Made by a program: the position numbers and the translations under genes. Of a stretch of DNA of 64,000 nucleotides, positions 22,629 through 32,135 are shown in pieces. The stretch covers positions 4,154,001 through 4,218,000 of the forward strand of contig NC_064679.1 of the NCBI RefSeq assembly GCF_023278565.1, given 5' to 3'. Position 1 is the stretch's first letter. Each line of letters begins with the position of its first letter. The stretch comes from Colletotrichum lupini. Its lineage: Eukaryota > Ascomycota > Sordariomycetes > Glomerellales > Glomerellaceae. The notes below the pieces were generated by a model. It was not told the origin of the DNA. It ran no database searches and saw only the letters and a program-made list of their open reading frames with translations.

Positions 22629-24758
22629 ATGATCAAGGCGGCCATCTTCATTCTTTTCGGCGGTATCGCCGCGGCCATCGACCTGACAAGCCAAGATTTC
22701 CGTATAAGCATCAACGACAACACCGGCGCAATCGACGAAATCACTGATCCGCACTTCGAAAATGTCATGAACTGGGTTAGTACCGGCTCTAACGCGCCCT
22801 GGCTTCCAGCCGGCAGCCGTTGGGGTCTAGGCTATACAGACCTGGGCCAAGACTCCCTCCATCGTAACTTCTGGAATTTCCCCCAAATCACGAAGCACGA
22901 CAACACCATCAACGCAGTCTACAACGCCGGGCCCTTGGAACTTTCCGTCAGCCGAAGCATCAACCACGCAAATCAATCCTTCACTGAATCCTACACTTTC
23001 ACAAACAAAGGCGCCACACCTCTCAAACTGGACAGCCGAGGAACAACGTCTTTGGCCATCTACACTCCTTTCAATGACCATTACACAAATACGAGCGATT
23101 GCGTCGAGGCGCGCTCGCATGCTCATGTATGGGCGTTTGGGGGTGCTTCTTGCTGGGTTAAGCTGAACCAAATGGGCGGGAAATATCGGAATCTTGGATT
23201 TGTCTTGACGCAAGGCGCGCTGGTGGGTTACAGTATCGAGGCCCGCGACCCAGTTACGCTGTCCAACACGCGAGGCGTGTTCCTACTTCACCCTTCCCTT
23301 CCAACTCTGGAACCAGGTGCGTCGAGCACAGTCGCGTGGAGGTGGTTCTGGCATCGCGATTGGGATGGTTTCTTCAAAAAGAGCGCCGCGCACTCCGAGC
23401 AGCTCGTGCGGGTCGAGACAGACAACTACACCTCTATCACCAGAGAGACGGGTTCCATCTCTCTCTCCGGTGCCTTTATCAATGCCAACACGAAAGTCAG
23501 TGGCCAAGCAGTGCAATGCGATGGCAATACCTGCTACTTCAACTTCACCGCCGGGCGTCCAGGCCGGATGAATCTTGTAGTCACCACGGAGAAGGGCTAC
23601 AATTCCACAGTCTTCCTCAACGTCATCCCAAAATACCACGACTTGATTTCCAGCCGCGTTAAATTCATCATCGAGAACCAACAAGACCTCACGCCCGAAA
23701 CTCCAGCAGAGGGAGCCTATCGCGTCTTCGATAACCAAGCCAACGCCATCGCGACATGGGATACATCCACAGACCGGAATCCCGGCCGCGAACGTGTGGG
23801 GATGGGGATTCTCATCGCACGCTGGCTAAAGAAGAACCCCGACAACGTTGAGTTGCGACAGTCTCTGGAGAAGTACTATACTTATGTGTCGACTAAGCTG
23901 CAGGAGGAAAATGGGTTTGTCCGCGATAGGCCGATCGGAATGGATGGCAGCAAGAAGCGCTTGTATAACTGGCCCTGGGTTCTCCAGTTTCACATTACAG
24001 TTGCTGCTCTCGACCTTAATTTGACCGGCGCAGTAGCTGAGAAGACACCACTTGAGCGCTTTATGCTCACCCTGGAGAACTTTTACGCTGAAGGCGGCGG
24101 CGCGTTGTACGCTATTGGCCTCCCCATTCTAGAAAGCCTGCGCGCACTCGAAAAGCACGGAAACGAAGAATGGCTAGAGAGAGCTAAGGAATTGTTCCTC
24201 GCCCATGGAGAGAATATCGCGAAACGAGGACTGGATTATCCGTCGTTCGAGGTCAACTTTGAACAGTCCATTGTCGCCCCCGCCGCTGTGATGCTCCTTG
24301 AACTCTGGCGCTATACAGGCAATGACAAGTGGCTGGAAGCTGGCAAGCTACATCTTGATGCCCTTCTACTCTTTGCGGGCAAACAGCCCGACTATCGCCT
24401 CCACGACGTCGCGATCCGCCACTGGGACGGCTACTGGTTCGGAAAGGATCGTATGTGGGGAGATACATTTCCCCACTACTGGAGTACGCTGAACGGCATC
24501 GCACTGCATCACTACGGAAAGGGCTTGAAGAACGACACCCTAGGCGAGGTAGCGGCGGCCTTGAAGGCGGCCAACGGTATCATTCGAAATAATCTTGCTT
24601 TGTTTGAGGCGGATGGGCGCGCATCGTGTGCGTACATTTACCCGACCTCCGTCAACGGCCGAGCTGGGAACTACAAGGATCCCTACGCAAATGACCAGGA
24701 CTGGGTGTTAGCTCACCTATTGCAGATCGAGGAGGATGATGCCTTTGATAAAAAGTGA
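22629..24758 (+). CDS. Secreted six-hairpin (alpha/alpha) carbohydrate-active enzyme
   Basis: Single-exon 709-aa protein. It begins with a signal peptide (MIKAAIFILFGGIAAAI) and carries many N-glycosylation sequons (NQS, NTS, NYT, NFT, NST, NLT). Residues about 20-330 form a beta-rich N-terminal region. Residues about 360-700 have the repeated helix pairs of an (alpha/alpha)6 toroid, with WPWVLQFHI, GGALYAIGLPILESL, VNFEQSIVAPAAVMLLELWRY and a late HYWSTLNGIALHHY segment. This fold occurs in alpha-L-rhamnosidase-like glycosidases and in polysaccharide lyases acting on uronates. I cannot assign the CAZy family or catalytic residues from sequence alone. Secretion and size fit a plant cell-wall or gum-degrading enzyme. 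Confidence 0.8.
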   Translation: MIKAAIFILFGGIAAAIDLTSQDFRISINDNTGAIDEITDPHFENVMNWVSTGSNAPWLPAGSRWGLGYTDLGQDSLHRNFWNFPQITKHDNTINAVYNAGPLELSVSRSINHANQSFTESYTFTNKGATPLKLDSRGTTSLAIYTPFNDHYTNTSDCVEARSHAHVWAFGGASCWVKLNQMGGKYRNLGFVLTQGALVGYSIEARDPVTLSNTRGVFLLHPSLPTLEPGASSTVAWRWFWHRDWDGFFKKSAAHSEQLVRVETDNYTSITRETGSISLSGAFINANTKVSGQAVQCDGNTCYFNFTAGRPGRMNLVVTTEKGYNSTVFLNVIPKYHDLISSRVKFIIENQQDLTPETPAEGAYRVFDNQANAIATWDTSTDRNPGRERVGMGILIARWLKKNPDNVELRQSLEKYYTYVSTKLQEENGFVRDRPIGMDGSKKRLYNWPWVLQFHITVAALDLNLTGAVAEKTPLERFMLTLENFYAEGGGALYAIGLPILESLRALEKHGNEEWLERAKELFLAHGENIAKRGLDYPSFEVNFEQSIVAPAAVMLLELWRYTGNDKWLEAGKLHLDALLLFAGKQPDYRLHDVAIRHWDGYWFGKDRMWGDTFPHYWSTLNGIALHHYGKGLKNDTLGEVAAALKAANGIIRNNLALFEADGRASCAYIYPTSVNGRAGNYKDPYANDQDWVLAHLLQIEEDDAFDKK

Positions 24759-24783
24759 GTCGGTGCAACATAATGACAGAGGT

Positions 24784-25050
24784 TCAATGGCAACATGAAA
24801 TCGTGGGTTTAGACGACGGGGTTATTCTTGCCGTATCAATAAACGCCATGTAGCCGTAGGGTGGATAATAATACTGTGGGTTTCGCTCGAACTTGCCTAA
24901 GTTTGACATATCTGCAGTTGCGTTGACTGTTGTGAATTTTGCGCTGCTGAAGGTTTGAGAGGGATCTTGGTAGGTAAGCGTCAGATGGGAAAAGTCAAGC
25001 AATGTATCAGGTCTTTTCGATGTTGAAGAAGTTGTTCGTTGCTTTTATAA
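24784..25050 (-). other. possible C-terminal coding remnant
   Basis: The minus strand has an open frame of about 85 codons without an ATG start (it begins after a TAA near 25050). It reads TLLDFSHLTLTYQDPSQTF and then GYMAFIDTARI. Composition looks protein-like (few rare residues, aromatic-rich), but no family is recognised and no upstream exon was found. Confidence 0.25.
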
Positions 25051-25694
25051 GGTAAGTACCAGAGGTAAGAACGCTAGAGCCATTTCGGCTTTTTCGACTT
25101 ATGATGTGTTGGTTCGCCTTACACCCTAGTCAAGTGGCAAGGCTGGCTGTCTGCCTGTCATTCAATGCCTGTGTTGGTATCCCTATTACAGGGTAATTGG
25201 TTCGAACCGTGGGTTGACGAAGAGATCAATTGAACTATATGAATTTCTGCGTAGGTGTAAAAAGGAGGTTCCAACCGTAGGTTGGGCAGGCCGCAAGAAT
25301 CGTAAGTAGGGGCCGTAATTGGCCCCTGCGCGGCCGCCGTACGCCGAGGTCGAATTGGACTTCCAATCCGACAGCCTGTAACCAGTGATTGTCACGCCAT
25401 CATCATTCCAATGAACAGGCAGCTATGCAGCCAAGAAGGCATCGTCGCAAAAGAGTGGGATATTTTGCTCTGCACCGCCCTGCATCTCGGCATACGAACA
25501 CGACTCTGAAAAGGGCCAGCCAGCCTCGATCAGGCGAAACACAATATCCAAGGTCACAGCCGATGACCATAGTCAAGACATTCTCCAATGTCGCTCAGAA
25601 TTCTCTTCTATCCTATCGATGATTACGCTGTTTAGGGCCTGCATCAGACTATGAGTCAACAATAACCAGTTCACCTAGCCTTCGAAAAGCCTGT

Positions 25695-26909
25695 CTAACA
25701 GGCCAGTACGAACAACTTCGACAGAATCAAAGTCGCTAGGCTGAGATTTGAAACATCCACAAGATGCATAAGCCCGTGTGTATCCTTCGCCGCCGCAGCA
25801 AGCACAAAATATCGACACCAATCGGTTACAAGCCCAGCCAGTATTCCTACAGCGAACAACGCTGTTTCTCTCACTTTCTTTGCTTCTGCGGCGCGCCTTT
25901 TCTCCCTTTCCTCGTTATTGACGCTCTCTTCGTCCTGAGACTTCGCGGCACCCTGAGAAAATAAGTTGAGGATGCAGGCAATGTTGATGATGAGAACCAA
26001 TCCGTAGACAATACCAAAAAGAATGAGGCTGTCTCTGGTTTCGCGCTGTTGTCTCGTGTCATGGTTCTCTCGGTCTACAAAGATGCATTTCGCAAGGCGT
26101 ATTGTGCCCCACAACATCATCAAGTGGCCGGGAGACAAGAATGCCAGGCCCATCAACATACTCGCAAGTCCCTCTGCTACTGTCTCCTCTTTCTTCGGAA
26201 TTCCTGCACCAGTGGTCTCAGTTGCGGAAACTTCTTCAGCAGTCTGTACTCCTGGGATCTTGCTGGTAAAGCTTTTCAGGAAACCGGGCTTTTCTGACGT
26301 TGATACCGCTGTACTCGTTGAGGTGCTCGACCGCGTGGACTCTGTCGAGGGACGGGGGTTAACACTGTCCATTGCGTCGGTCGGTACAGTCGTGTCGGGT
26401 TTCTCTTTGATGGGTTGATCTTCGCTCTTGATCTTCGTCTTCTCTGTAACGTCCATAGCATTGCTCTTCATCATACAAAGAATGGCCCCTTGGATGATGA
26501 CTGTAGCAACAACGTGTCCGATGGCAATGAGCTTGAGGTTTCGGTCCTTCATCTTAGGGACTTTGACGGCGGCAACTGCCACCAGGTATATAGCGTATGC
26601 GAAGCCTCCCAAGCAGACGAGCGTTTTGTGCTTGATCTTTCGGGTTGGATTAATGGGCGCATTGCCGGACATAACGCAGAACCAGATGTAGCACCCAATG
26701 ACGTTACTGATCCATGCAATGGTACCGTAGGATAAGAAGAAATGAGGAAGATCCCCATCTATGGAGAATGTGCTGCCAAGCGTCATGTTGCATTTGACGT
26801 TCCCGTTGTTATCATCTAAGCAGATGGATTGGTAGCTGTCGGTACTACAGACCGTCACGAGCGAGTCCGCGTAGTTAATGGAAGAACAGCCTTTTGTGCC
26901 GTCAAACAT
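25695..26909 (-). CDS. Hypothetical multi-pass membrane protein
   Basis: Single exon of 404 aa from ATG 26909. The first about 50 residues are Cys-rich and probably extracellular or lumenal (four Cys, with an NMT sequon); there is no clear signal peptide. Hydrophobic segments follow at about 56-80, 95-115, 128-148, then 245-265, 295-318, 350-372 and 385-404. Between the two membrane blocks is a Ser/Thr-rich, charged loop of about 90 residues (STESTRSSTSTSTAVSTSE). The layout resembles fungus-specific seven-helix proteins, but I recognise no defined family. Neighbours give no functional hint. Confidence 0.7.
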   Translation of the reverse strand: MFDGTKGCSSINYADSLVTVCSTDSYQSICLDDNNGNVKCNMTLGSTFSIDGDLPHFFLSYGTIAWISNVIGCYIWFCVMSGNAPINPTRKIKHKTLVCLGGFAYAIYLVAVAAVKVPKMKDRNLKLIAIGHVVATVIIQGAILCMMKSNAMDVTEKTKIKSEDQPIKEKPDTTVPTDAMDSVNPRPSTESTRSSTSTSTAVSTSEKPGFLKSFTSKIPGVQTAEEVSATETTGAGIPKKEETVAEGLASMLMGLAFLSPGHLMMLWGTIRLAKCIFVDRENHDTRQQRETRDSLILFGIVYGLVLIINIACILNLFSQGAAKSQDEESVNNEEREKRRAAEAKKVRETALFAVGILAGLVTDWCRYFVLAAAAKDTHGLMHLVDVSNLSLATLILSKLFVLAC

Positions 26910-27640
26910 AGTGAATCAATATTGAACCAGTAACGCCACTGTAAAGTTAGCTAGAGTTCTGGTGTGATTTGAGATGAAGGAAAGGGAGGTTTTGAAGCAA
27001 AGATAAATGTGCACGCTCTACTTCAATTCAGGCCTTAGGGCCTAGAGTTGAGCAACCTCCATCGTGACAGCGCCAGTCAGCCCAACGCCTAACAGAAGGA
27101 ATGTGGCGAACTTCAAGGCAGAATCTAGTCGATCCAGTGTTGCCTGATCAGGACAGCCAATGATCGGTGTCGGGAGACGATGGTTGTCAGCTTTGTCGGG
27201 AGATCGACGACGTCCGGAATCGCCGACCAATGGCAGACTGCCCAGCTCGACCAATCAACTAAGAAGTGCATCCTTCGACGCAGCTCGCCCTGTTCCGGGC
27301 ACATGATCCAGTTCACATCGCCAGCTAACAATCTTGCTCACTGCCACCTCCCAATGGGAAACCCTCCGAGGCTCTTATCTATTCTAGAAGGCCAGAAAAT
27401 TTGTCAAAGTTCTTCCATTGGGCAACACTGAACACATCAGAAAGACGAACTGAATCCCAGCGATTTCTGAGTCTGTCTGTACTCTAGGGATTTTTGAGCG
27501 TAGAAACATGTTTTTAGTGGCTGTGTCAGATCAACTGGGGGTAGCGGCCTTGGCGCGGAAAGAAAAACATGAGTTCAATTCCCGTACGAATTGGGGTGTT
27601 TCACCACCACGTGCAGATATTGTTTTCTATATCACCAAAA
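26910..27640. other. intergenic
   Basis: Promoter side of the membrane-protein gene and left flank of the foldback element; the 10-bp target duplication ATCACCAAAA is at 27631-27640. No gene seen. Confidence 0.4.
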
Positions 27641-28070
27641 GTTTTGCTATTGGGGCAGTACTATTTGGCTATTGGGGCAGTAACCCACTTTATTGGCCAA
27701 TCAGAGCCTGCCTTCTGAACTCCAAACTTTTTCGCCCCGCTGCACCTGCCCACGGGCTACCCGGCGTAATTACCCACGGTCGCAATTACCTACGGTCGCA
27801 ATTACCTACTTAATTACCTATTTAATCATCTTTTTTAATAAGTAATTGCGACCGTACGTACCCGCAGCTACTTTATGTAATTGCGACCGTGGGCAATTGC
27901 GACCGTGGGTAATTGCGACCGTAGGCAATTACGCCGGGTAGCCCGTGGGCAGGTGCAGCGGGTACGGGTGTGGGGTTATGGTCCGAGCTCTATAGCTATG
28001 AGCCCTCATTAGTCCAAAAAGTGGGTTACTGCCCCAATAGCCAAATAGTACTGCCCCAATAGCAAAACTC
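27641..28070. mobile_element. Foldback MITE, probably Mutator-like (10-bp TSD)
   Basis: A 430-bp non-autonomous element. The outer 51 bp of each end (27641-27691 and 28018-28068) are perfect inverted repeats containing two direct copies of GCTATTGGGGCAGTA. The inverted symmetry continues inward (GCCCACGGGCTACCCGGCGT and its reverse at about 27930). The centre holds repeats of AATTGCGACCGT: four on the plus strand and two on the minus strand. The exact 10-mer ATCACCAAAA flanks it on both sides, a target-site duplication of the length expected for Mutator-like elements (8-11 bp). It encodes no protein. Confidence 0.85.
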
Positions 28071-28958
28071 ATCACCAAAATCGAAAGTGCCGCAAAGAGT
28101 TGAATTCGCCTAAATGGTCAACCTCAAACTGAGTTTACAATGTTGTAATTATAAGCGTTCAACTTCATGGCATCTTCAGATTGCCCACAAATATAACTGG
28201 GGAGAGCGGATCAAAGCTCGCATTCGTGTTCCGCGGAGCTGGCCGGGATAATTAAGCACATGGGTAATGCAAATGAACTACGGATACCACGGATACAGTT
28301 CAAAAGTCGTGACTTCTCTCGACCTACGCTAGAACGGGGAGATTGCTTTCCCTGAAGCAGATCTTCTGGCTCAATTTCCGCAATGAAAGGCGCAAGCTCG
28401 ATGTCATAATCGCTCATGATATCAGGTCACGATAACATAACCCGCTTGGCGTAAAGCTCTTCATTAGCCATGCCATGCCACTTGCACTTCTCTTATTTGA
28501 GTAATTCAAGTTCCCCTTGACCTTCCGCGTACGATTCATTGGAAATTTATCCAATATGGCTTTGAGCGTCCTGACCTGAAGCACTTTTCGCACAAGCGTG
28601 TTGAGTTTTTAGGATCGTTTAGTCGTAGCTGATCTGTTTCCTATGTAGCCAAGAGAGTTTAGGAGCCACTTGCATCAATATAATATAATATGCCTTCGTG
28701 TAGCATCCATAGTATTCTTCATTGAGTATATTTCATTGAGTAAAGTTTCTGACGAGTCCTAAAATCCTCACAAACTGCCGAGAGTCCGAGCTTATCGTAT
28801 TGAAGCAGTGAAATGTATCCGCACAGCTGTTAGTCCGAAAAGTACAAATCATGACCACGCTCTGGTATCGAAGCTTGATCAAATCCCGCTGCTCATTCAC
28901 GTTTACTCATCCACCAGATTCCATCGACCAATTTTACGTCTTTTGTAATTTACCCACA
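28071..28958. other. intergenic
   Basis: Right target duplication of the foldback element at 28071-28080, then AT-rich sequence up to the small secreted protein gene. No gene recognised. Confidence 0.4.
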
Positions 28959-29263
28959 ATGAGACTCTTTACTCTTCTCTTTGCCGCAACTGCAAATGCA
29001 TTTTTGCTGAACTGCAACAGTGGAACCGCCGGTGACGGAGGCTGTGAAGCGAATGGCCTTCACACCTATTGCGTGAGTTTGCTTAGGTCGGTTTATGCGC
29101 AGTATAGCGTGCTGAAATACCTTCGCAGTGTACCGAATCTTTCGAGACCCCGATCTATGTCAACGTCTGCGACGTCACCGTTCTGTCGAAGAATCCTCAA
29201 GGCAACAGTGACTGCAGGCCGACGGGGACCAACACGGTCGGAAGGGTTTATTGTGCTGCATAA
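28959..29263 (+). CDS. Small secreted Cys-containing protein (effector candidate)
   Basis: Two exons, 28959-29072 and 29129-29263, across a 56-nt GTGAGT-CGCAG intron, give 82 aa. The first about 15 residues (MRLFTLLFAATANAF) form a signal peptide. The mature part has seven Cys, including an adjacent CC pair formed exactly across the splice junction, and ends CRPTGTNTVGRVYCAA. No family match is recognised. Size, secretion and Cys content fit the usual definition of a fungal effector candidate. It is too short for single-exon ORF detection because each exon is under 46 codons. The model is supported by consistent frame, splice borders and stop. Confidence 0.65.
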
Positions 29264-30990
29264 GATCGGCTCGGTGAAGCATGCGGATAACTTAGTACAA
29301 CTCTCCATATTATTCTAGTACTTAGACAAGAAGCGTACTAGCCTCGCGAAATGAGATTGGGTAACTACTAATCAGTTATATCGCTCTGCGTTGTCTGTCC
29401 CCAATCATAGCAATAATGGTGGCATACTATGTAAGGATGACAACATACTTGCCTCACGTTCAAATGCACTTGATGAGTGAGGAATTTCCACAGTTTACCT
29501 CAGATCTGCCATTGTACTATTGTACTAAGAAACAACAGGAAGGTTACATTGTGGCGAGCTCGTATCGCTCTAGCCTCTCTTTTGACAAAGTTGCACTTTC
29601 TCGCTTATTCGTTGATGGTTCTGCCTTTCCCGCTTATTATGTCTGCAGGTTGCCTCGACCACGCTGTTCCAAGGAACTCACTAGTCCCGAAGGCACAGTA
29701 GACTAAGAATGTGTGGGCCTGAGCTAAGGTTGAATCAACCTGTCGTCTACCGCTTACACGGCAACTACCTTTTATGACAAAAGAGGGGTAGTTCGTCACT
29801 CTCAATGCAAAGGCTGCATTTTCTAAAGTTTTGCCTGACGTTTTTTCCTCACTCTTTGTCAATCAATAGAATATACTGCAATTCCCCTTTTGAGAGAGTA
29901 CCGGAAATCAGGGTGCAGCCTCATACCGAAATCGCTAGCCTCCTAGTCTAAGAGGACTCAGAACACACGAAGAAGGTGGCTGTATTCCGATTGGGGCTTT
30001 TGAGCTACTGCACAAGAAATGTTTTGACACCGGAAGGAACTGATGTACTGATCCCCCTTAACAAAGGGAGTGAAGCCTCGGCCCGCGGAGCCTCACTTTG
30101 AGCGGCAACAGTCCTACACAGATTGCCGCGGCGAATTCTCTGCATTATACCTCCATGGTCTTGAGCTGAGCGGGGTATCAGGCAGCAAGCTGTTCAAGCC
30201 CGCAGGTTGATAGAGAGGCTCTGGAACTAAGCAGCTCGACGTAGATAGCCTATCAAGACATGAAATAGAAATCGTGCCCTCATCCGCCACGGGAGCGGCC
30301 CGAGTTTGGTTTTCTGCTAAGCATTTTTCAACCTGAGCCGATCCAATCGGCTGCAACCGACCTGCATGGTGACCACCCACTTCTCTTTGCATAATCGCCC
30401 GATCAACTAGATGCTTTTTACTCTGATGGGCGCATCCAGTCTACATAATGCTTATTCGCCTCGTCTTGTGCACTACTTATTACCTCATGTCGACAGGGTC
30501 ACGAAAGCAGGCTCTCAAGGTATTGTCGTTTTGTGCCGAGCTTCTTGCAGAAGGGTCGCCATACCTGGGCATTGAATGGCTCTCATATCGCATCTCGTGC
30601 TAACCGAGGTGTCATCGGGGGCCAAAAGCGACCCAAGTGCTGATGGACTGGATTGGAGGATTTGCCGACAGCCGGTGGGTTGCTGGAACAAAAGTTCGTC
30701 ATTGGGATCGATGGGCTTCTTTTCCACCTGTGCAGATAGATGCCTTGAGAAGGTTGCAACGCCTCATAGCCTGTCCGGTCTGGCAACTAGGCGGTTGCTG
30801 TGCCTCTGAAGCGGGGGAAGCCAGTCTAGTATATGACCTAGATGGTGCGTAGTTTCGCGGATCTAGGTTAGAGCATAGAGGATTGGGAACAAATCTATAA
30901 AGGCCCTCTGTGTTCTGCATAGAGGTTGTTGATTCTCTCCCTCTTTACTAGATTTCAGTACCAAGTTACAAACAACGTTCAAAGCCCAAA
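29264..30990. other. intergenic, gene-sparse
   Basis: About 1.7 kb between two secreted-protein genes. Open frames are short and on overlapping strands; none has a motif. The KP4-like gene promoter occupies the right end. Confidence 0.4.
30896..30901 (+). promoter_or_regulatory. TATA box of KP4-like gene
   Basis: TATAAA, 90 bp before the ATG at 30991, followed by a CT-rich leader (TTCTCTCCCTCTTTAC), as in many strongly induced ascomycete genes. Confidence 0.45.
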
Positions 30991-31546
30991 ATGCGCTTCA
31001 GTCTCTTCTTCCTGTCAGCCCTTGTAGCCAGCTGCTCTGCCGTGGCGATCCCCGGCGAGCACTCTCATGAGCATGACCTCGCCATGGACATGTCTCCTGT
31101 TCCCAGAGGCGTCTTAGACAAGCGCGACTCGTACGACTGCAAGGGAAGCTCCCTCTGCTCCTCTCTCAAAGTCGCCGCCTGCGACGACGCGGTGAACAAC
31201 AAGCTCATCCGTAACAACGACGTCAATTATGGCGCTCCGGGGTAATTCCTCAACCCTTCTCATCTTCACAGCTTCACTCTGCCATTCAACCGGCTTTGAT
31301 TGTATACTGAGAGACTGATCATTTTCTACGAGTAGGAGCGGGAGACCCAAGACGGGAGCTTGTTCCAATATCTTTGGCGGTTATGGATGTGGAGTTTTTA
31401 TCCAGGGCAAGTCCGGTTGTGCTCGTACCGGCAACCAGATGTGGTATGATTACCAGGATATCCGCGCCAACGGCTGCAGAGTCTGTGGCTCCAAGCACTG
31501 GGGCGATGGATGTTTGACCACTATCAACTATGTCTCTGGCTGCTAG
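30991..31546 (+). CDS. KP4-family (killer-toxin-like) secreted protein
   Basis: Two exons, 30991-31241 and 31336-31546, across a 94-nt GT-AG intron; 153 aa. Signal peptide at residues 1 to about 20, then a short pro-segment ending in Lys-Arg before DSYDC, a Kex2 processing site. The mature domain (about 108 aa) has many Cys and carries the KP4 hallmarks: an early DCKGSSLC pair, a central GCGVFIQG strand, and near the C-terminus NGCRVCGS followed by a TINYVSGC end. KP4 was first known as a virus-encoded killer toxin of Ustilago that blocks calcium channels. Chromosomal homologues are common in Fusarium and other ascomycetes, where they act against fungi or affect plant roots. Activity of this copy is inferred from family only. 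No frame damage is seen. Confidence 0.82.
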
Positions 31547-32135
31547 TTGGTTGATGATTTGAGCATACAGAGATATGTTGTGACTAGTTGTTCAGCCAGT
31601 GATTGGCGGAATCGGGATATAATGGATGAAATTGAAGGCTGATACGGCTTGCATGTGGAATCTGTAGCTGCTGCATTGAATAGTCTTTACTCTTCTAGCT
31701 TGTATGATTCGCGTACGGAAGTAGTAACGCTCTTTACATTTAGCGGATGCGGATTTTGCATTCCTTAATAAGAAACTATCTGAATGGGGAGAAAACACTG
31801 GCGTCCAATAGCGTTACGTCATTATTGACGGCTTATTCGATGCCTCAAGCGAGGCCGTAATAGGCAAGATGAACAGGGTGACCAGGGAGAAATAGGAAAC
31901 ATAATGGCACATGGTATTGGTGCAATCTAGGTAGGAAAGTGGATTATCAACACAAGAACCTCAGTATCCTCGACCTCTCTCTCTCTCTCTCTCTGTAGTG
32001 GAAACATTTCCTTTCTCCCGCTTTCCTGCTGCGAGACTCATCCATCCGTCAAATCCCTAGAATACGAACCACTAACTGTCTCCTGGGCTGTCTTGAGTTC
32101 TGTTTGGTCCTTGACCTCGAATCGTCTTTGCTCAT
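31547..32135. other. intergenic with CT microsatellite
   Basis: 3' flanks of the KP4-like and AT-hook genes. A (CT)n dinucleotide run of about ten units lies at roughly 31975-31995. No gene seen. Confidence 0.5.

Noticed and set aside
25186..25215. GGTTCGAACC, resembling a tRNA B-box
   Set aside because: Flanking bases do not form T-arm or acceptor stems, so no tRNA is called. No other tRNA gene was recognised by eye.
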